Part shown: positions 15,515-23,261 of the stretch, one piece after another
Layout of the letters: each line of letters opens with the position of its first letter
Position numbering within the stretch: position 1 is the stretch's first letter
Source of the DNA: Verrucomicrobiota bacterium
GTDB lineage: Bacteria; Verrucomicrobiota; Verrucomicrobiia; Opitutales; Opitutaceae
Assembly: GCA_026398135.1 (NCBI GenBank)
Contig: JAPLTN010000064.1
Coordinates: 1-32,903, forward strand
DNA length: 32,903 bases
Direction: 5' to 3'
Made by a program: the position numbers and the translations under genes
The notes under the pieces: model-generated
What the model was told of the DNA's origin: nothing
What the model saw: the letters and a program-made list of their open reading frames with translations, nothing else
Database searches by the model: none

Positions 15515-17758
15515 ATGACTGTCGGCGTTCATCCTCTCGCGGGTTTTGACAAGCTTCTGCACTACAAGGTGCCGGAGACGCTGCGCGCCACCGTGCAGGT
15601 CGGCTCTTTGGTGCGTATCCCGATCGTGAACCGGTTTCACCTCGGCATCGTGGCGGAGTTTTCCGCGCCGAAGGATTTTCCGGTGGAGCGCTGCAAACCG
15701 CTCGCGGGTTTGGTTTACCCGTTTCCAGCCTTGCCGCCGGATTTGCTGAGTCTGGCCAAGTGGATGAGCGCCTACTACGCTGCGCCGCTCGACAGTATTA
15801 TCGAAACCATGTTGCCGGCGGCGGTGCGCAAGGCGGCGGCCTTGAAACAGGAAAAGCTTTTGGCGGTGGCGCGCCCGCTCGATGCAGTGGAGGCGGCGGC
15901 CCTGGCCAAACGCGCCCCGGCGCAGGCCAAGGTGTATGCGTTTCTCGGCAGCCAGCCGAGGCCGGTTTTGAAGTCGTTGGTGTTGGACCGGCTGGCGGTG
16001 TCGGCGGCGGCGATCAGCGGGCTGGTGACGCGCGGGTTGATCCGCGAGGAATCGCGGCGGGTGGAGCGCATCGCCTACGCGGACGACCATGCGGCGGGCG
16101 AGCATGTGGCGGCGCAACCGCACCGGCTAAACGCGGAGCAGCAGGCGGCGGTGGATGGGCTGGGCGCGGCGCTGGCGACGGGGAAGTTTGGCGTGCAACT
16201 GCTTTTTGGCGTCACCGGTTCGGGGAAAACCGAGGTGTATTTGCGTGCGATTCAGGACGCGCTGGCGGCGGGCGGCGGGGTGGCGTTTTTGGTGCCCGAG
16301 GTGGCGCTCACGCCGCAGACCACGGCGCGGCTGCGGTCGCGGCTGGAGGCCATCGCGCCCGATCATCGCGTGGTGGTGTGGCATAGTTCGCTGAGCGAGG
16401 GGGAGCGGCTGGACGGCTGGCTGGCGCTGGCCACGGGCGAGGCGCGGGTGGTGGTGGGGGCGCGGTCGGCGGTGTTCGCACCGGTGCGCGACCTGCGGCT
16501 GATCGTGGTCGATGAGGAGCACGAGCCCGCCTACAAACAGGACGAGACGCCGCGTTACCATGGACGGGATACGGCCATCATGCGGGCCAAGCTGGCGGGG
16601 GCGCTTTGCGTGCTGGGTTCGGCCACGCCTTCGCTCGAAACCTGGGCCAATGCGCGCAGCGGCAAATACGGGCAACTCACCCTGACGCAGCGGATCGACG
16701 ACCGGAAGCTGCCCTTCATCGACATCGTGGACATGCGGGTGGAGGCGATGCGGCAGCGGGGCGGCGGGGTGACGCTTTCGCGGCGGCTGGTGGACGGCAT
16801 GCACGCGCGGCTGGCGAAGAAGGAACAGACGATTTTGTTCATCAACCGGCGCGGCTATTCGTCGGCCATGCAGTGCCGCAAGTGCGGGCATGTGGAGGAG
16901 TGTCCGCATTGCAGCGTGAGCATGACCTACCACCGCACGGACGAGACGCTGCGGTGTCATTTGTGCGGGCATCAGCGGAATGCCCCGGCGCGGTGCCCGA
17001 GCTGTGCCTCGCCGGAGATCAAGTGGCGCGGCACGGGCACGCAGCGGGTGGAGGAGTCGGTGAGGCGGGTGCTGCCCAAGGCGCGGATTGAGCGCATCGA
17101 CACCGACACGATGTCGAAAAAAAACCGCTTCCGCGAAGTGCTGGCGGCGTTTCGGGCGGGGAAAATCGACATACTGATCGGCACCCAGATGATCGCCAAG
17201 GGGCTGGATTTCCCGAACGTGACGCTGGTCGGGCTGGTGGATGCCGACCTGTCGATGCACGTGCCGGATTTTCGGGCGACGGAGCGCACGTTTCAGTTGT
17301 TGGTGCAGGTGGCGGGGCGGTCGGGACGGGGCGACCGGGCGGGGGAGGTGGTGGTGCAGACTTTTACGCCGGAGGCGGGGGCGATCCAGTTTTCGCGTCA
17401 TGCGGATTTCGTGGGTTTCGCGACGACGGAGCTGAAGGTGCGCAACGATTTCGGGTATCCGCCGGCGCGGCATTTGTTGCACCACCTCTTCCGCGGGCCG
17501 AACCCGGAGAAGCTGCGTTTTTACGCCGAGCAGTGGAAGAAACGGGTCGAAGAGGCGCTGGGGACTAAGGTGGCGTTGATGGGGCCGGCGGCGTCGCCGA
17601 TTGAGAAGATTCAGGACGAGTACCGCTGGCAGCTTTGGTATTTTTGCAACGCGCCCGTGACCGGGATCGTGGCGGAGATCACGCGCTTGCGGGCGATCTT
17701 CGAGTGGCCGGACGACATGATCCAGGTGCTGGACGTGGATCCGGTGAATTTGTGCTGA
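15515..17758 (+). CDS. priA: Primosomal protein N' (replication restart helicase)
   Basis: A 747-residue superfamily 2 helicase that recognises stalled forks and reloads the replisome. An N-terminal DNA-binding domain (1-105: VGVHPLAGFDKLLHYKVP) is followed by a winged helix and the helicase core: Walker A GVTGSGKT (about 231), DEEH box VVDEEHEPAYKQDE with YHGRD (about 332), and GSATPS. Eight cysteines in CRKC, CPHC, CHLC and CPSC pairs (about 455-500) bind two zinc ions. Motifs IGTQMIAKGLDFPNV and QVAGRSGRGDRAG follow, then the C-terminal domain. It is full length with all motifs intact. It is transcribed divergently from the DUF2157 operon and convergently with hisC. Confidence 0.97.
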   Translation: MTVGVHPLAGFDKLLHYKVPETLRATVQVGSLVRIPIVNRFHLGIVAEFSAPKDFPVERCKPLAGLVYPFPALPPDLLSLAKWMSAYYAAPLDSIIETMLPAAVRKAAALKQEKLLAVARPLDAVEAAALAKRAPAQAKVYAFLGSQPRPVLKSLVLDRLAVSAAAISGLVTRGLIREESRRVERIAYADDHAAGEHVAAQPHRLNAEQQAAVDGLGAALATGKFGVQLLFGVTGSGKTEVYLRAIQDALAAGGGVAFLVPEVALTPQTTARLRSRLEAIAPDHRVVVWHSSLSEGERLDGWLALATGEARVVVGARSAVFAPVRDLRLIVVDEEHEPAYKQDETPRYHGRDTAIMRAKLAGALCVLGSATPSLETWANARSGKYGQLTLTQRIDDRKLPFIDIVDMRVEAMRQRGGGVTLSRRLVDGMHARLAKKEQTILFINRRGYSSAMQCRKCGHVEECPHCSVSMTYHRTDETLRCHLCGHQRNAPARCPSCASPEIKWRGTGTQRVEESVRRVLPKARIERIDTDTMSKKNRFREVLAAFRAGKIDILIGTQMIAKGLDFPNVTLVGLVDADLSMHVPDFRATERTFQLLVQVAGRSGRGDRAGEVVVQTFTPEAGAIQFSRHADFVGFATTELKVRNDFGYPPARHLLHHLFRGPNPEKLRFYAEQWKKRVEEALGTKVALMGPAASPIEKIQDEYRWQLWYFCNAPVTGIVAEITRLRAIFEWPDDMIQVLDVDPVNLC

Positions 17759-17773
17759 ACGCGCGACCCCGCC

Positions 17774-18883
17774 CTACATTTTACAGGCCAGCCAGTCCTG
17801 GATGGCGGTGTGCACGGCGAGCATGTCGTCGTCGGTGCCGATGCTGATGCGCAGGAAACTGGCGGTGAGCGGGTGCGACGGGAAGGCGCGCACCAGAATG
17901 CGGCGGGACAGGAAAAACTCGTAGAGGGATTTGGCCACCGCCGGGCCGGTTTCGCCGCGCGCGTTTTTGGGTTCGGTGAAGAGGAAGTTGGTCTGGCTCT
18001 CGTAGGTGAACCAGCCGAGCTTGCCGGTGAGTTCGCCCTGCCAGTAATCGCGGGTGCGGATGATTTTCCCGATGATGCCGGCGTAGTAGTCGCCGTCGGA
18101 AAGGGCGGCGTGGGCGCCGGCCTGGCTGAGGCGGTTGACGTTGTAGCTGTCGCGCACGCGGTCGAGCAGGTCGATGACTTCGGGGTTAGCGAGGCAGTAG
18201 CCGACGCGCAGACCGGCGAGGCCCTGGGCCTTGGAGAGGGAGCGGGTGATAACGAGACGCGGGTGGGCGGCGAGCAGGGCGATGGCGTTTTCCCGGGCGA
18301 AGGGGGCGTAGGTTTCGTCGAGGACGAGGATGCCGGGAAAGCGGGCGAGCAGGGCGGCGATTTCGGTGTTGGGGAACGCGACGCCGGTGGGGGCGTTGGG
18401 CGAGGTGAGGAAGCAGGCGCGGGCGGGGGTGGCGGCGAGGGCTTCGACGGGCAGCTTCATCGAGCGGTCAAAGGGCACGGCGGCGCAGCGTCCGTCCTGA
18501 ATGGCGACGAGCACCGGGTAGAGCGAGTAGCTGGGCAGGGTGAAGGACGTGGGCGCGTCGGGACCGCCGAAGACGCGGACCAGGAGGTTGAGGACGTCGT
18601 CGGAGCCGTTGCCGACGAGTACGTTTTGTCCGGTGAGGCCGTGGCCGTGGAGTCGGGCGATGAGCTGGCGCAGCGGGGCGGCTTTGGGGTTGGGGTAGAG
18701 GCGGAGTTTTTCGCCGGAGTCGGCGAGTTCGGTCTGGATGGCGGCGGCGGCGCGGGGGCTGGGCGGGTAGGGGCACTCGTTGGTGTTAAGCTTGATCCAG
18801 CCCGGCTCGGTGGGTTGGAGGCCGGGGGTGTAGGCGTGCATCGCCGCGACGTGCGGCAGGGCGAGTTCGAGGGGGGACGGCAT
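17774..18883 (-). CDS. hisC: Histidinol-phosphate aminotransferase
   Basis: A 369-residue fold-type I PLP enzyme that converts imidazole-acetol phosphate and glutamate to histidinol phosphate. Visible: KLNTNECPYPPSP at the N-terminus, GNGSDDVL, SPNAPTG (N163), VLDETYAPF (D189, Y192), the PLP lysine K218 in SLSKAQGLAGLR, and the terminal RISIGTDDDM with the carboxylate-binding arginine. The ATG at 18883 fits the family; the in-frame upstream start at 18928 would translate a heptad tandem repeat. No Shine-Dalgarno site is visible. It lies 72 bases downstream of hisD on the same strand, so translation is probably from a shared his transcript. Confidence 0.94.
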   Translation of the reverse strand: MPSPLELALPHVAAMHAYTPGLQPTEPGWIKLNTNECPYPPSPRAAAAIQTELADSGEKLRLYPNPKAAPLRQLIARLHGHGLTGQNVLVGNGSDDVLNLLVRVFGGPDAPTSFTLPSYSLYPVLVAIQDGRCAAVPFDRSMKLPVEALAATPARACFLTSPNAPTGVAFPNTEIAALLARFPGILVLDETYAPFARENAIALLAAHPRLVITRSLSKAQGLAGLRVGYCLANPEVIDLLDRVRDSYNVNRLSQAGAHAALSDGDYYAGIIGKIIRTRDYWQGELTGKLGWFTYESQTNFLFTEPKNARGETGPAVAKSLYEFFLSRRILVRAFPSHPLTASFLRISIGTDDDMLAVHTAIQDWLACKM

Positions 18884-18884
18884 A

Positions 18885-18919
18885 AGAGCGAGGAGCACGG
18901 AGCTGGGAGCGGGGAGCGA
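18885..18919. repeat. Five 7-bp tandem units (GGAGCNN)
   Basis: Units AGAGCGA, GGAGCAC, GGAGCTG, GGAGCGG and GGAGCGA lie head to tail in the hisD-hisC gap, ending one base before the hisC start codon. On the hisC message they read as GCTCC repeats and replace any normal ribosome site. Confidence 0.7.
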
Positions 18920-18920
18920 C

Positions 18921-18941
18921 GGCCTCACGCGAGGTGAGGCC
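18921..18941. repeat. Hairpin in the hisD-hisC gap
   Basis: GGCCTCAC (18921-18928) and GTGAGGCC (18934-18941) form a perfect 8-bp stem with the 5-base loop GCGAG. There is no T-run on either side, so it is more likely an mRNA-stabilising hairpin or repeat remnant than a terminator. Confidence 0.5.
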
Positions 18942-18955
18942 CTGCGGGCGGCGGC

Positions 18956-20251
18956 TTAGAGTGCGCGGATTTTTACGCTGCGACCGTGGGCGTCGAGGCG
19001 TTCCATGGCGGCGAAGGCGGCGACGACGGGGGCGGCTTTCTTGATCGAGAGTTTGTCGTATTTGATGACGCTGGTGCGACGTTGGAAATCGGCGATGCGC
19101 AAGCCGCTGAAGAAACGACCCGCGCCGCCGGTGGGCAGTACGTGGCTGGGTCCGGCGGTAAAGTCGCCGACGGCGGTCGGGGTGTGGTTGCCGAGCATGA
19201 TGGCTCCGGCGGTGGTGATGGTGGTGAGCAGGGTCTTTTGGAGGGACTCCTTGACCATGAGTTCGAGGTGCTCGGGGGCCACGTAGTTGGCGGCGCGGGC
19301 GATGTCGTCGGCAGTTTTGGCGACGATGCCGATGAAGCCGGTGGCGAGGACCTTGGCGATTTTCTCGGCGCGGGTGACGAACTTGAGCTGGGCGGTGATT
19401 TCGGAGCGCACGGCCTCGAGGATGGCAGCGTCGGAGGCGACGAGGTAAACTTTTTCGCGGCCCGAGCCGTGCTCGGCTTGGGCGAGGATATCGGCGGCGG
19501 CGAAGGCGAGGTCGGCGGTGTCGTCCACCACGACCATGACCTCGCTGGGACCGGGCAGGGAATCGACACCCACGGTGCCGAAGACCTGGCGCTTGGCTTC
19601 GCAAACGTAGGCGTTGCCGGGGCCGAAGATTTTATCGACGGCGGGGATGCTCAGGGTGCCGAAGGCGGCGGCGGCGATGGCCTGCACGCCGCCGACGCAG
19701 TAGATCTCGTCGATGCCGACGAGGTGCAGGGCGGCGAGGGTGGCGTCGGCGACTTTTCCGGAGGGGTTGGAAGGGGTGAAAACGGCGATCTCGGGGCAGC
19801 CGGCGAGCTTGGCCAAGGTGGCGGTCATGAGCACGGTGGAGACGAGGGGAACCTCGCCGCCGGGCACGTAGAGGCCGACGCGGCGGATGGGGTAAAAGTT
19901 TTCCCCTACCAGAGCGCCATGGGGGTTTTTCGCCGACCAGTTTTTCGGCAGGGATTTGGCGTGGAAGTCGATGATGGATTCGTGGGCGGCCTTGAGGGAT
20001 TTGAGGTCGGCGGCGGGCAGACGTTTGGCGGCGGCGGCGATATCGGCCGGCTTGATGCGGAAGTCGCGGGCGCGGAGTTTGGCTCCGTCGAACTTGGCGG
20101 CGTAGTAACCGACGGCCTCATCGCCCCGGTGACGAACGTCGGCGATGATGGCGGCCACGGCTTCGTATATCTCCTTGGGAACAGTGGCGCCGCGGCAGAA
20201 AGCGGCGATTTCGGATTCGAAGGTCTTGGAGGCAGACTGGAGGACGCGCAC
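18956..20251 (-). CDS. hisD: Histidinol dehydrogenase
   Basis: A 431-residue zinc enzyme that oxidises histidinol to histidine in two NAD-dependent steps. Motifs: VGLYVPGGEVPLVSTVLM, VGGVQAIAAAAFGT, DKIFGPGNAYVCEAKR, DSLPGPSEVMVV, ILAQAEHGS with zinc-binding Gln/His, the catalytic glutamate-histidine pair in VAPEHLEL, and TAGPSHVLPTGGAGRF. The end of the frame carries the family tail LDAHGRSVKIR. No ATG occurs near the family start; GTG at 20251 gives normal length (VRVLQSASKTFESE). A farther in-frame start at 20398 would add 49 residues without family resemblance. Shine-Dalgarno is absent at either choice. hisC follows 72 bases downstream. Confidence 0.94.
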   Translation of the reverse strand: MRVLQSASKTFESEIAAFCRGATVPKEIYEAVAAIIADVRHRGDEAVGYYAAKFDGAKLRARDFRIKPADIAAAAKRLPAADLKSLKAAHESIIDFHAKSLPKNWSAKNPHGALVGENFYPIRRVGLYVPGGEVPLVSTVLMTATLAKLAGCPEIAVFTPSNPSGKVADATLAALHLVGIDEIYCVGGVQAIAAAAFGTLSIPAVDKIFGPGNAYVCEAKRQVFGTVGVDSLPGPSEVMVVVDDTADLAFAAADILAQAEHGSGREKVYLVASDAAILEAVRSEITAQLKFVTRAEKIAKVLATGFIGIVAKTADDIARAANYVAPEHLELMVKESLQKTLLTTITTAGAIMLGNHTPTAVGDFTAGPSHVLPTGGAGRFFSGLRIADFQRRTSVIKYDKLSIKKAAPVVAAFAAMERLDAHGRSVKIRAL

Positions 20252-20389
20252 GGGGAGAGGTCGGATGAACGGTTGGAAAGGATCTAAGCGGGAATGGTGT
20301 GTGTGACACTCTGACCGACGGGGCGCGAGTCGGGATTTTGGCGAACCACAGCTCCGCAGCACTCCTGCTCCAATCCTAGGTTTTCCTGC

Positions 20390-20430
20390 CTCCGACACAA
20401 AGTAACCTATTAGGTTACTTGGCGTCGGAG
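20390..20430. repeat. Long imperfect palindrome upstream of hisD
   Basis: Outer arms CTCCGAC/GTCGGAG (20390-20396, 20424-20430) and inner arms AAGTAACCTA/TAGGTTACTT (20400-20409, 20411-20420) are separated by 3x3-base internal loops. As RNA it would form a 7-bp plus 8-bp stem with a TATTA-type loop. It lies about 140 bases upstream of the hisD start. No T-run follows. It could be an operator, a leader structure or a repeat element. Confidence 0.6.
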
Positions 20431-20576
20431 ACGGCTCCGTCTGAGGACCGTCATAAGGCGGAATGGTGGGCGGCGGGATCGGACGCGGACGCCGGAGCGA
20501 GCACGGGAGAGGAGGAAGACGAAGTGCTCAAGGGTCCAAGTTGGAGCCAGGGGCCGAAGTAGCGACGCATTCGGGC

Positions 20577-20611
20577 AAATAAAAAACCGCGTCTCTTTGG
20601 AGAGGCGCGGT
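20577..20611 (-). terminator. Orphan intrinsic terminator on the minus strand
   Basis: Read on the minus strand, ACCGCGCCTCT and AGAGACGCGGT form an 11-bp stem (one G-U pair) with a 4-base loop, followed by TTTTTATTT. It has the full structure of a strong terminator, yet no minus-strand gene lies between it and the plus-strand gene starting at 20816. It may end a small RNA or act as an attenuator in the hisD leader. Confidence 0.75.
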
Positions 20612-20815
20612 CGGGTGAATGATCGTAGAGCGGGCGGGGTTTTACACTGAGCGGGCGTTGATGGGTTTTGGTATAGGGCGGATCAAGCAAGGGGCTATTA
20701 TTGGAAATATCGGGATTTGCCGAGAATATGCTTAAGTTAGCCAGCGAGCGTGACGAGGTGGCGTGTCGCCGATCGCGCTAAAAGTTCCGCGTGCGCCCGG
20801 TGAAAACTTTAACAT

Positions 20816-21685
20816 ATGAAGCCATTATCGAAACTCCCGGTTAACGTAATTAAGCATGCGGGCGTGGTCCTGTTCTTGATTTTTGCCGCAACAGGCAAAG
20901 CCGCGATTGAGATAGATCCGGTGTCTTGGGGCCTGACTCCGGGTGCTACGTTTCGGCTCGTGGTGGTGACCAATGGGACCACCGCCGCTACAAGCTCGAA
21001 TGTAGCATTTTACGATAATTTTGTGAACACCCAGGGTTTGAGCGGGATTACCTATCGCGGAGGGGCACTGAGCTGGCAGGCAATCGCGGGCACCGCCACC
21101 TCGAATCCGGCTAGTGATGGCACGCGCTACAGTGCATCCGCCAATGCGACTCCTATTTACAATCTCGCTGGCCTGGCCGTTTCCACGACGACAGCGGGGC
21201 AACAGTTTTGGCGGACCAGTGGCTATAACCAGCATCTTAACACCATGGATCGGACCATCGATGGCGGAGGCAACCTCGCTTCGGTCGGGGGTTCCGCTTA
21301 CGTGTGGACGGGTTACGATTGGGACGGGGCGCCGGGTACAGCGAATAACTACGGCGGCGCCCCGTTCTACATGTCGATGGGGACCGTTTCGGCTACCTTG
21401 GGGACGAGTGCGAGTTACCAAAAATTGACTTACGATTCACAAACGTTTCAGCCGAATGGCACGATCAGCAGCACTTTATACCCTTTGTATGGGCGAACGG
21501 GCGCGACGGCTAACGGCTGGTCGGCAGCGGGGGATGATTTACCTCTGGAAACAGTGCAACGGATGTTTGCGATGTCTGAGTTGATCACGGTGACGGCCAT
21601 TCCCGAACCGGCGAATTACGGCACTTTGGCCATACTGTTTACCGGTGGAGCTGTCGCTCTGCGGCGCAGGCGGCCCGTAGACTAG
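20816..21685 (+). CDS. PEP-CTERM-tagged exported protein
   Basis: A 289-residue secreted protein. The N-terminus has a signal peptide (VIKHAGVVLFLIFAATGKAA, cleavage near 28-30). The mature part is rich in Gly, Ser, Thr and Asn (NGTTAATSSNVAFYDN; GGSAYVWTGYDWDG), typical of extracellular proteins. The C-terminus is a sorting tag: IPEPANYG, a hydrophobic helix (TLAILFTGGAVAL), then RRRR. PEP-CTERM tags are processed by the exosortase system and direct proteins to the surface or exopolysaccharide. The mature domain resembles surface proteins with a DUF1554-like look, but I cannot name its function. No exosortase gene is in the window. It stands alone, convergent with rmuC. Confidence 0.85.
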   Translation: MKPLSKLPVNVIKHAGVVLFLIFAATGKAAIEIDPVSWGLTPGATFRLVVVTNGTTAATSSNVAFYDNFVNTQGLSGITYRGGALSWQAIAGTATSNPASDGTRYSASANATPIYNLAGLAVSTTTAGQQFWRTSGYNQHLNTMDRTIDGGGNLASVGGSAYVWTGYDWDGAPGTANNYGGAPFYMSMGTVSATLGTSASYQKLTYDSQTFQPNGTISSTLYPLYGRTGATANGWSAAGDDLPLETVQRMFAMSELITVTAIPEPANYGTLAILFTGGAVALRRRRPVD

Positions 21686-21706
21686 TCCAGACTGCCAAAG
21701 CACAAA

Positions 21707-23047
21707 TTAACCGCGTTTGGCGATTTCGCGGGGCGCGAGGTCGGCGGCGGGGAGGGCGGCGGGGAGGTCCTTGTTGCCCTTGGCCCCGAGTTCGGCGAGG
21801 CGGCGGCCGGAGGGGAGGACGCGGGTTTCCAGGGTGCTGAGGGCGGCGTTGTAACTCTTGGCGGCGGTATCGAGCGCGGGGCCGATTTTGCCAAGGTGTT
21901 CGGTGAAGCCGCAGACGCGGTCGTAGAGTTCGCGGGCCTGGGCGGTGATTTCGGCGGCGTTTTGCGCGGCCGTCTCCTGACGCCAGCCGTAAGCGGCGGC
22001 CTTGAGCAGGGCGATGAGGGTGGCGGGGGTGGCGAGCAGGACTTTTTTGAGGATGGCGCGTTCGAGCAGCTCGGGGTCGGCGGAGAGCGCGCCGGCGAGA
22101 AATTGGTCGCCGGGCAGGAAAAGCACGACGAACTCGGGCGAAGGTTGAAATTGTTCCCAGTAGGCTTTGGCGCCGAGGGCGTTGACGTGGGCAGAGACCT
22201 TGGCGGCGTGCTCGGCCATTTTCAGCGCGCGGGTGGCTTCGTCGGGCGCGGTGGCGGCGTCGCGGTAGGCTTCGTTGGGGGCTTTGGCATCGACGACGAT
22301 GCGCTGGCCGGCGGGGAGGCGGACGACAAGATCGGGGCGGAGACGGGCGGGGGAGTCACCGGCGGTGGTGACGGATGTTTGCTCGGTGAAATCGCAGTAG
22401 TCGGTCATGCCGGCCAGTTCGACGACGCGGCGGAGTTGGAGCTCGCCCCAGGTGCCGGCGGTGGTGGTGGAGCGGAGGGCGGTGGAGAGGCGGGCGGTCT
22501 CGTTTTGGAGGGTGGCCTGGCTCTGGGAGAGGGTTTGCAGTTGCTGGGCGAGGGCGGCGGCGGATTCCGCGCGGGTTTTGTCGAAGGCGGTGATCTTGGC
22601 TTCGACCTGGGTGAGGGTTTCGCGGAGGGGTTTGACGAGGGCGTCGATGGCGAGCTGTCGTTTTTCGAGGTCGCCGTCGGCGAGTTGGCGGGTCTCGCCG
22701 AGGGTCTGTTTGGCGAGGTCGAGGAAGGCGGCGTTGTTGGCCTGGAGGGCGGCGGCGGAGAGGGCTTTGAATTCGTTGGCGGAGCGTTCGTGGGCGGTGG
22801 TGAGGGCGGCGATTTTTTCGGCGGCGGTGGCGCGTTCGGAGGCAAGCGCGGTCAGGGCGGAGGCGAGCGCGGCACGGTCGGTGTCGAGTTTCAGGCGAGC
22901 CTCGGCAAGTTCAGCCTGGAGGCGGAGGATTTCGGTCTCGCGAGCGGAAATTCGCTCGCCGAGCGCGTCTGCACGGCCGCGAAGGGCCAGCCAGGAAAAG
23001 AGACCACCGAGGACGACACTGACTAGGGCGATGAAGAGTTCGGTCAT
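21707..23047 (-). CDS. rmuC: DNA recombination protein RmuC
   Basis: A 446-residue protein. One N-terminal membrane helix (LFIALVSVVLGGLFSWLAL) is followed by a long coiled coil (about 30-200, Ala/Glu/Leu-rich), then the RmuC nuclease-like domain: GTWGELQLRRVVELAGM, DFTEQTSV, LRPDLVVRLPAGQRIVVDAKAP, FVVLFLPGDQFLAGAL, LLATPATLIALLKAAAYGWRQE. RmuC limits inversions at short inverted repeats in E. coli and has a PD-(D/E)XK-like fold; the D...DAK residues are present here. Length is normal. It is monocistronic, convergent with the PEP-CTERM gene by a 21-base gap. Confidence 0.94.
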   Translation of the reverse strand: MTELFIALVSVVLGGLFSWLALRGRADALGERISARETEILRLQAELAEARLKLDTDRAALASALTALASERATAAEKIAALTTAHERSANEFKALSAAALQANNAAFLDLAKQTLGETRQLADGDLEKRQLAIDALVKPLRETLTQVEAKITAFDKTRAESAAALAQQLQTLSQSQATLQNETARLSTALRSTTTAGTWGELQLRRVVELAGMTDYCDFTEQTSVTTAGDSPARLRPDLVVRLPAGQRIVVDAKAPNEAYRDAATAPDEATRALKMAEHAAKVSAHVNALGAKAYWEQFQPSPEFVVLFLPGDQFLAGALSADPELLERAILKKVLLATPATLIALLKAAAYGWRQETAAQNAAEITAQARELYDRVCGFTEHLGKIGPALDTAAKSYNAALSTLETRVLPSGRRLAELGAKGNKDLPAALPAADLAPREIAKRG

Positions 23048-23206
23048 GAAAAACTTTTAATTAAAACAGGCGGGGCTTTTGAGGGTGGAGCGAACGCATT
23101 TAAAGCCGCCGGATTTATGCAGGGCTAGCGCAGAGCTTGGGTCAAACCGTCCTGCCGGTTCGTTTTTACCGCACAAGGGATGGGCCGCAATCGGGCGCGC
23201 ACATGA

Positions 23207-23238
23207 AAAAACGCGGCCCGTTGCGGGGCCGCGTTTTT
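23207..23238 (-). terminator. Strong intrinsic terminator after fructose-bisphosphate aldolase
   Basis: AAAAACGCGGCCC (23207-23219) and GGGCCGCGTTTTT (23226-23238) form a perfect 13-bp stem with a 6-base loop, including A/T tracts on both sides. It lies 23 bases beyond the aldolase stop. The symmetry would let it work in both directions. Confidence 0.9.
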
Positions 23239-23261
23239 GAGTTGGCTGGAGCTGATGCGTA

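Larger units (their letters stand above)
20252..20815. other. 564-base intergenic region upstream of hisD and of the PEP-CTERM gene
   Basis: No convincing gene. It contains a large palindrome at 20390-20430 and an orphan minus-strand intrinsic terminator at 20577-20611. A minus-strand frame (20451-20690) runs through the terminator and is not convincing; its last 39 codons, from an ATG at 20570, follow the terminator and end ...AAHHSAL. The region probably holds divergent promoters for hisD and the PEP-CTERM gene, but no confident -35/-10 pair could be set. Confidence 0.6.

Noticed and set aside
18986-20287. 433-codon plus-strand frame opposite hisD
   Set aside because: Low-complexity Gly/Asp/Val composition typical of antisense frames in GC-rich genes; hisD is unambiguous.
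20451-20690. 79-codon minus-strand frame upstream of hisD as a real protein gene
   Set aside because: It runs through a terminator hairpin and has no recognisable domain or ribosome site; only its last part is kept as a weak leader-peptide idea.
20612-20720. tRNA or known riboswitch in front of the orphan terminator
   Set aside because: No cloverleaf, anticodon arm or recognised riboswitch core could be drawn.
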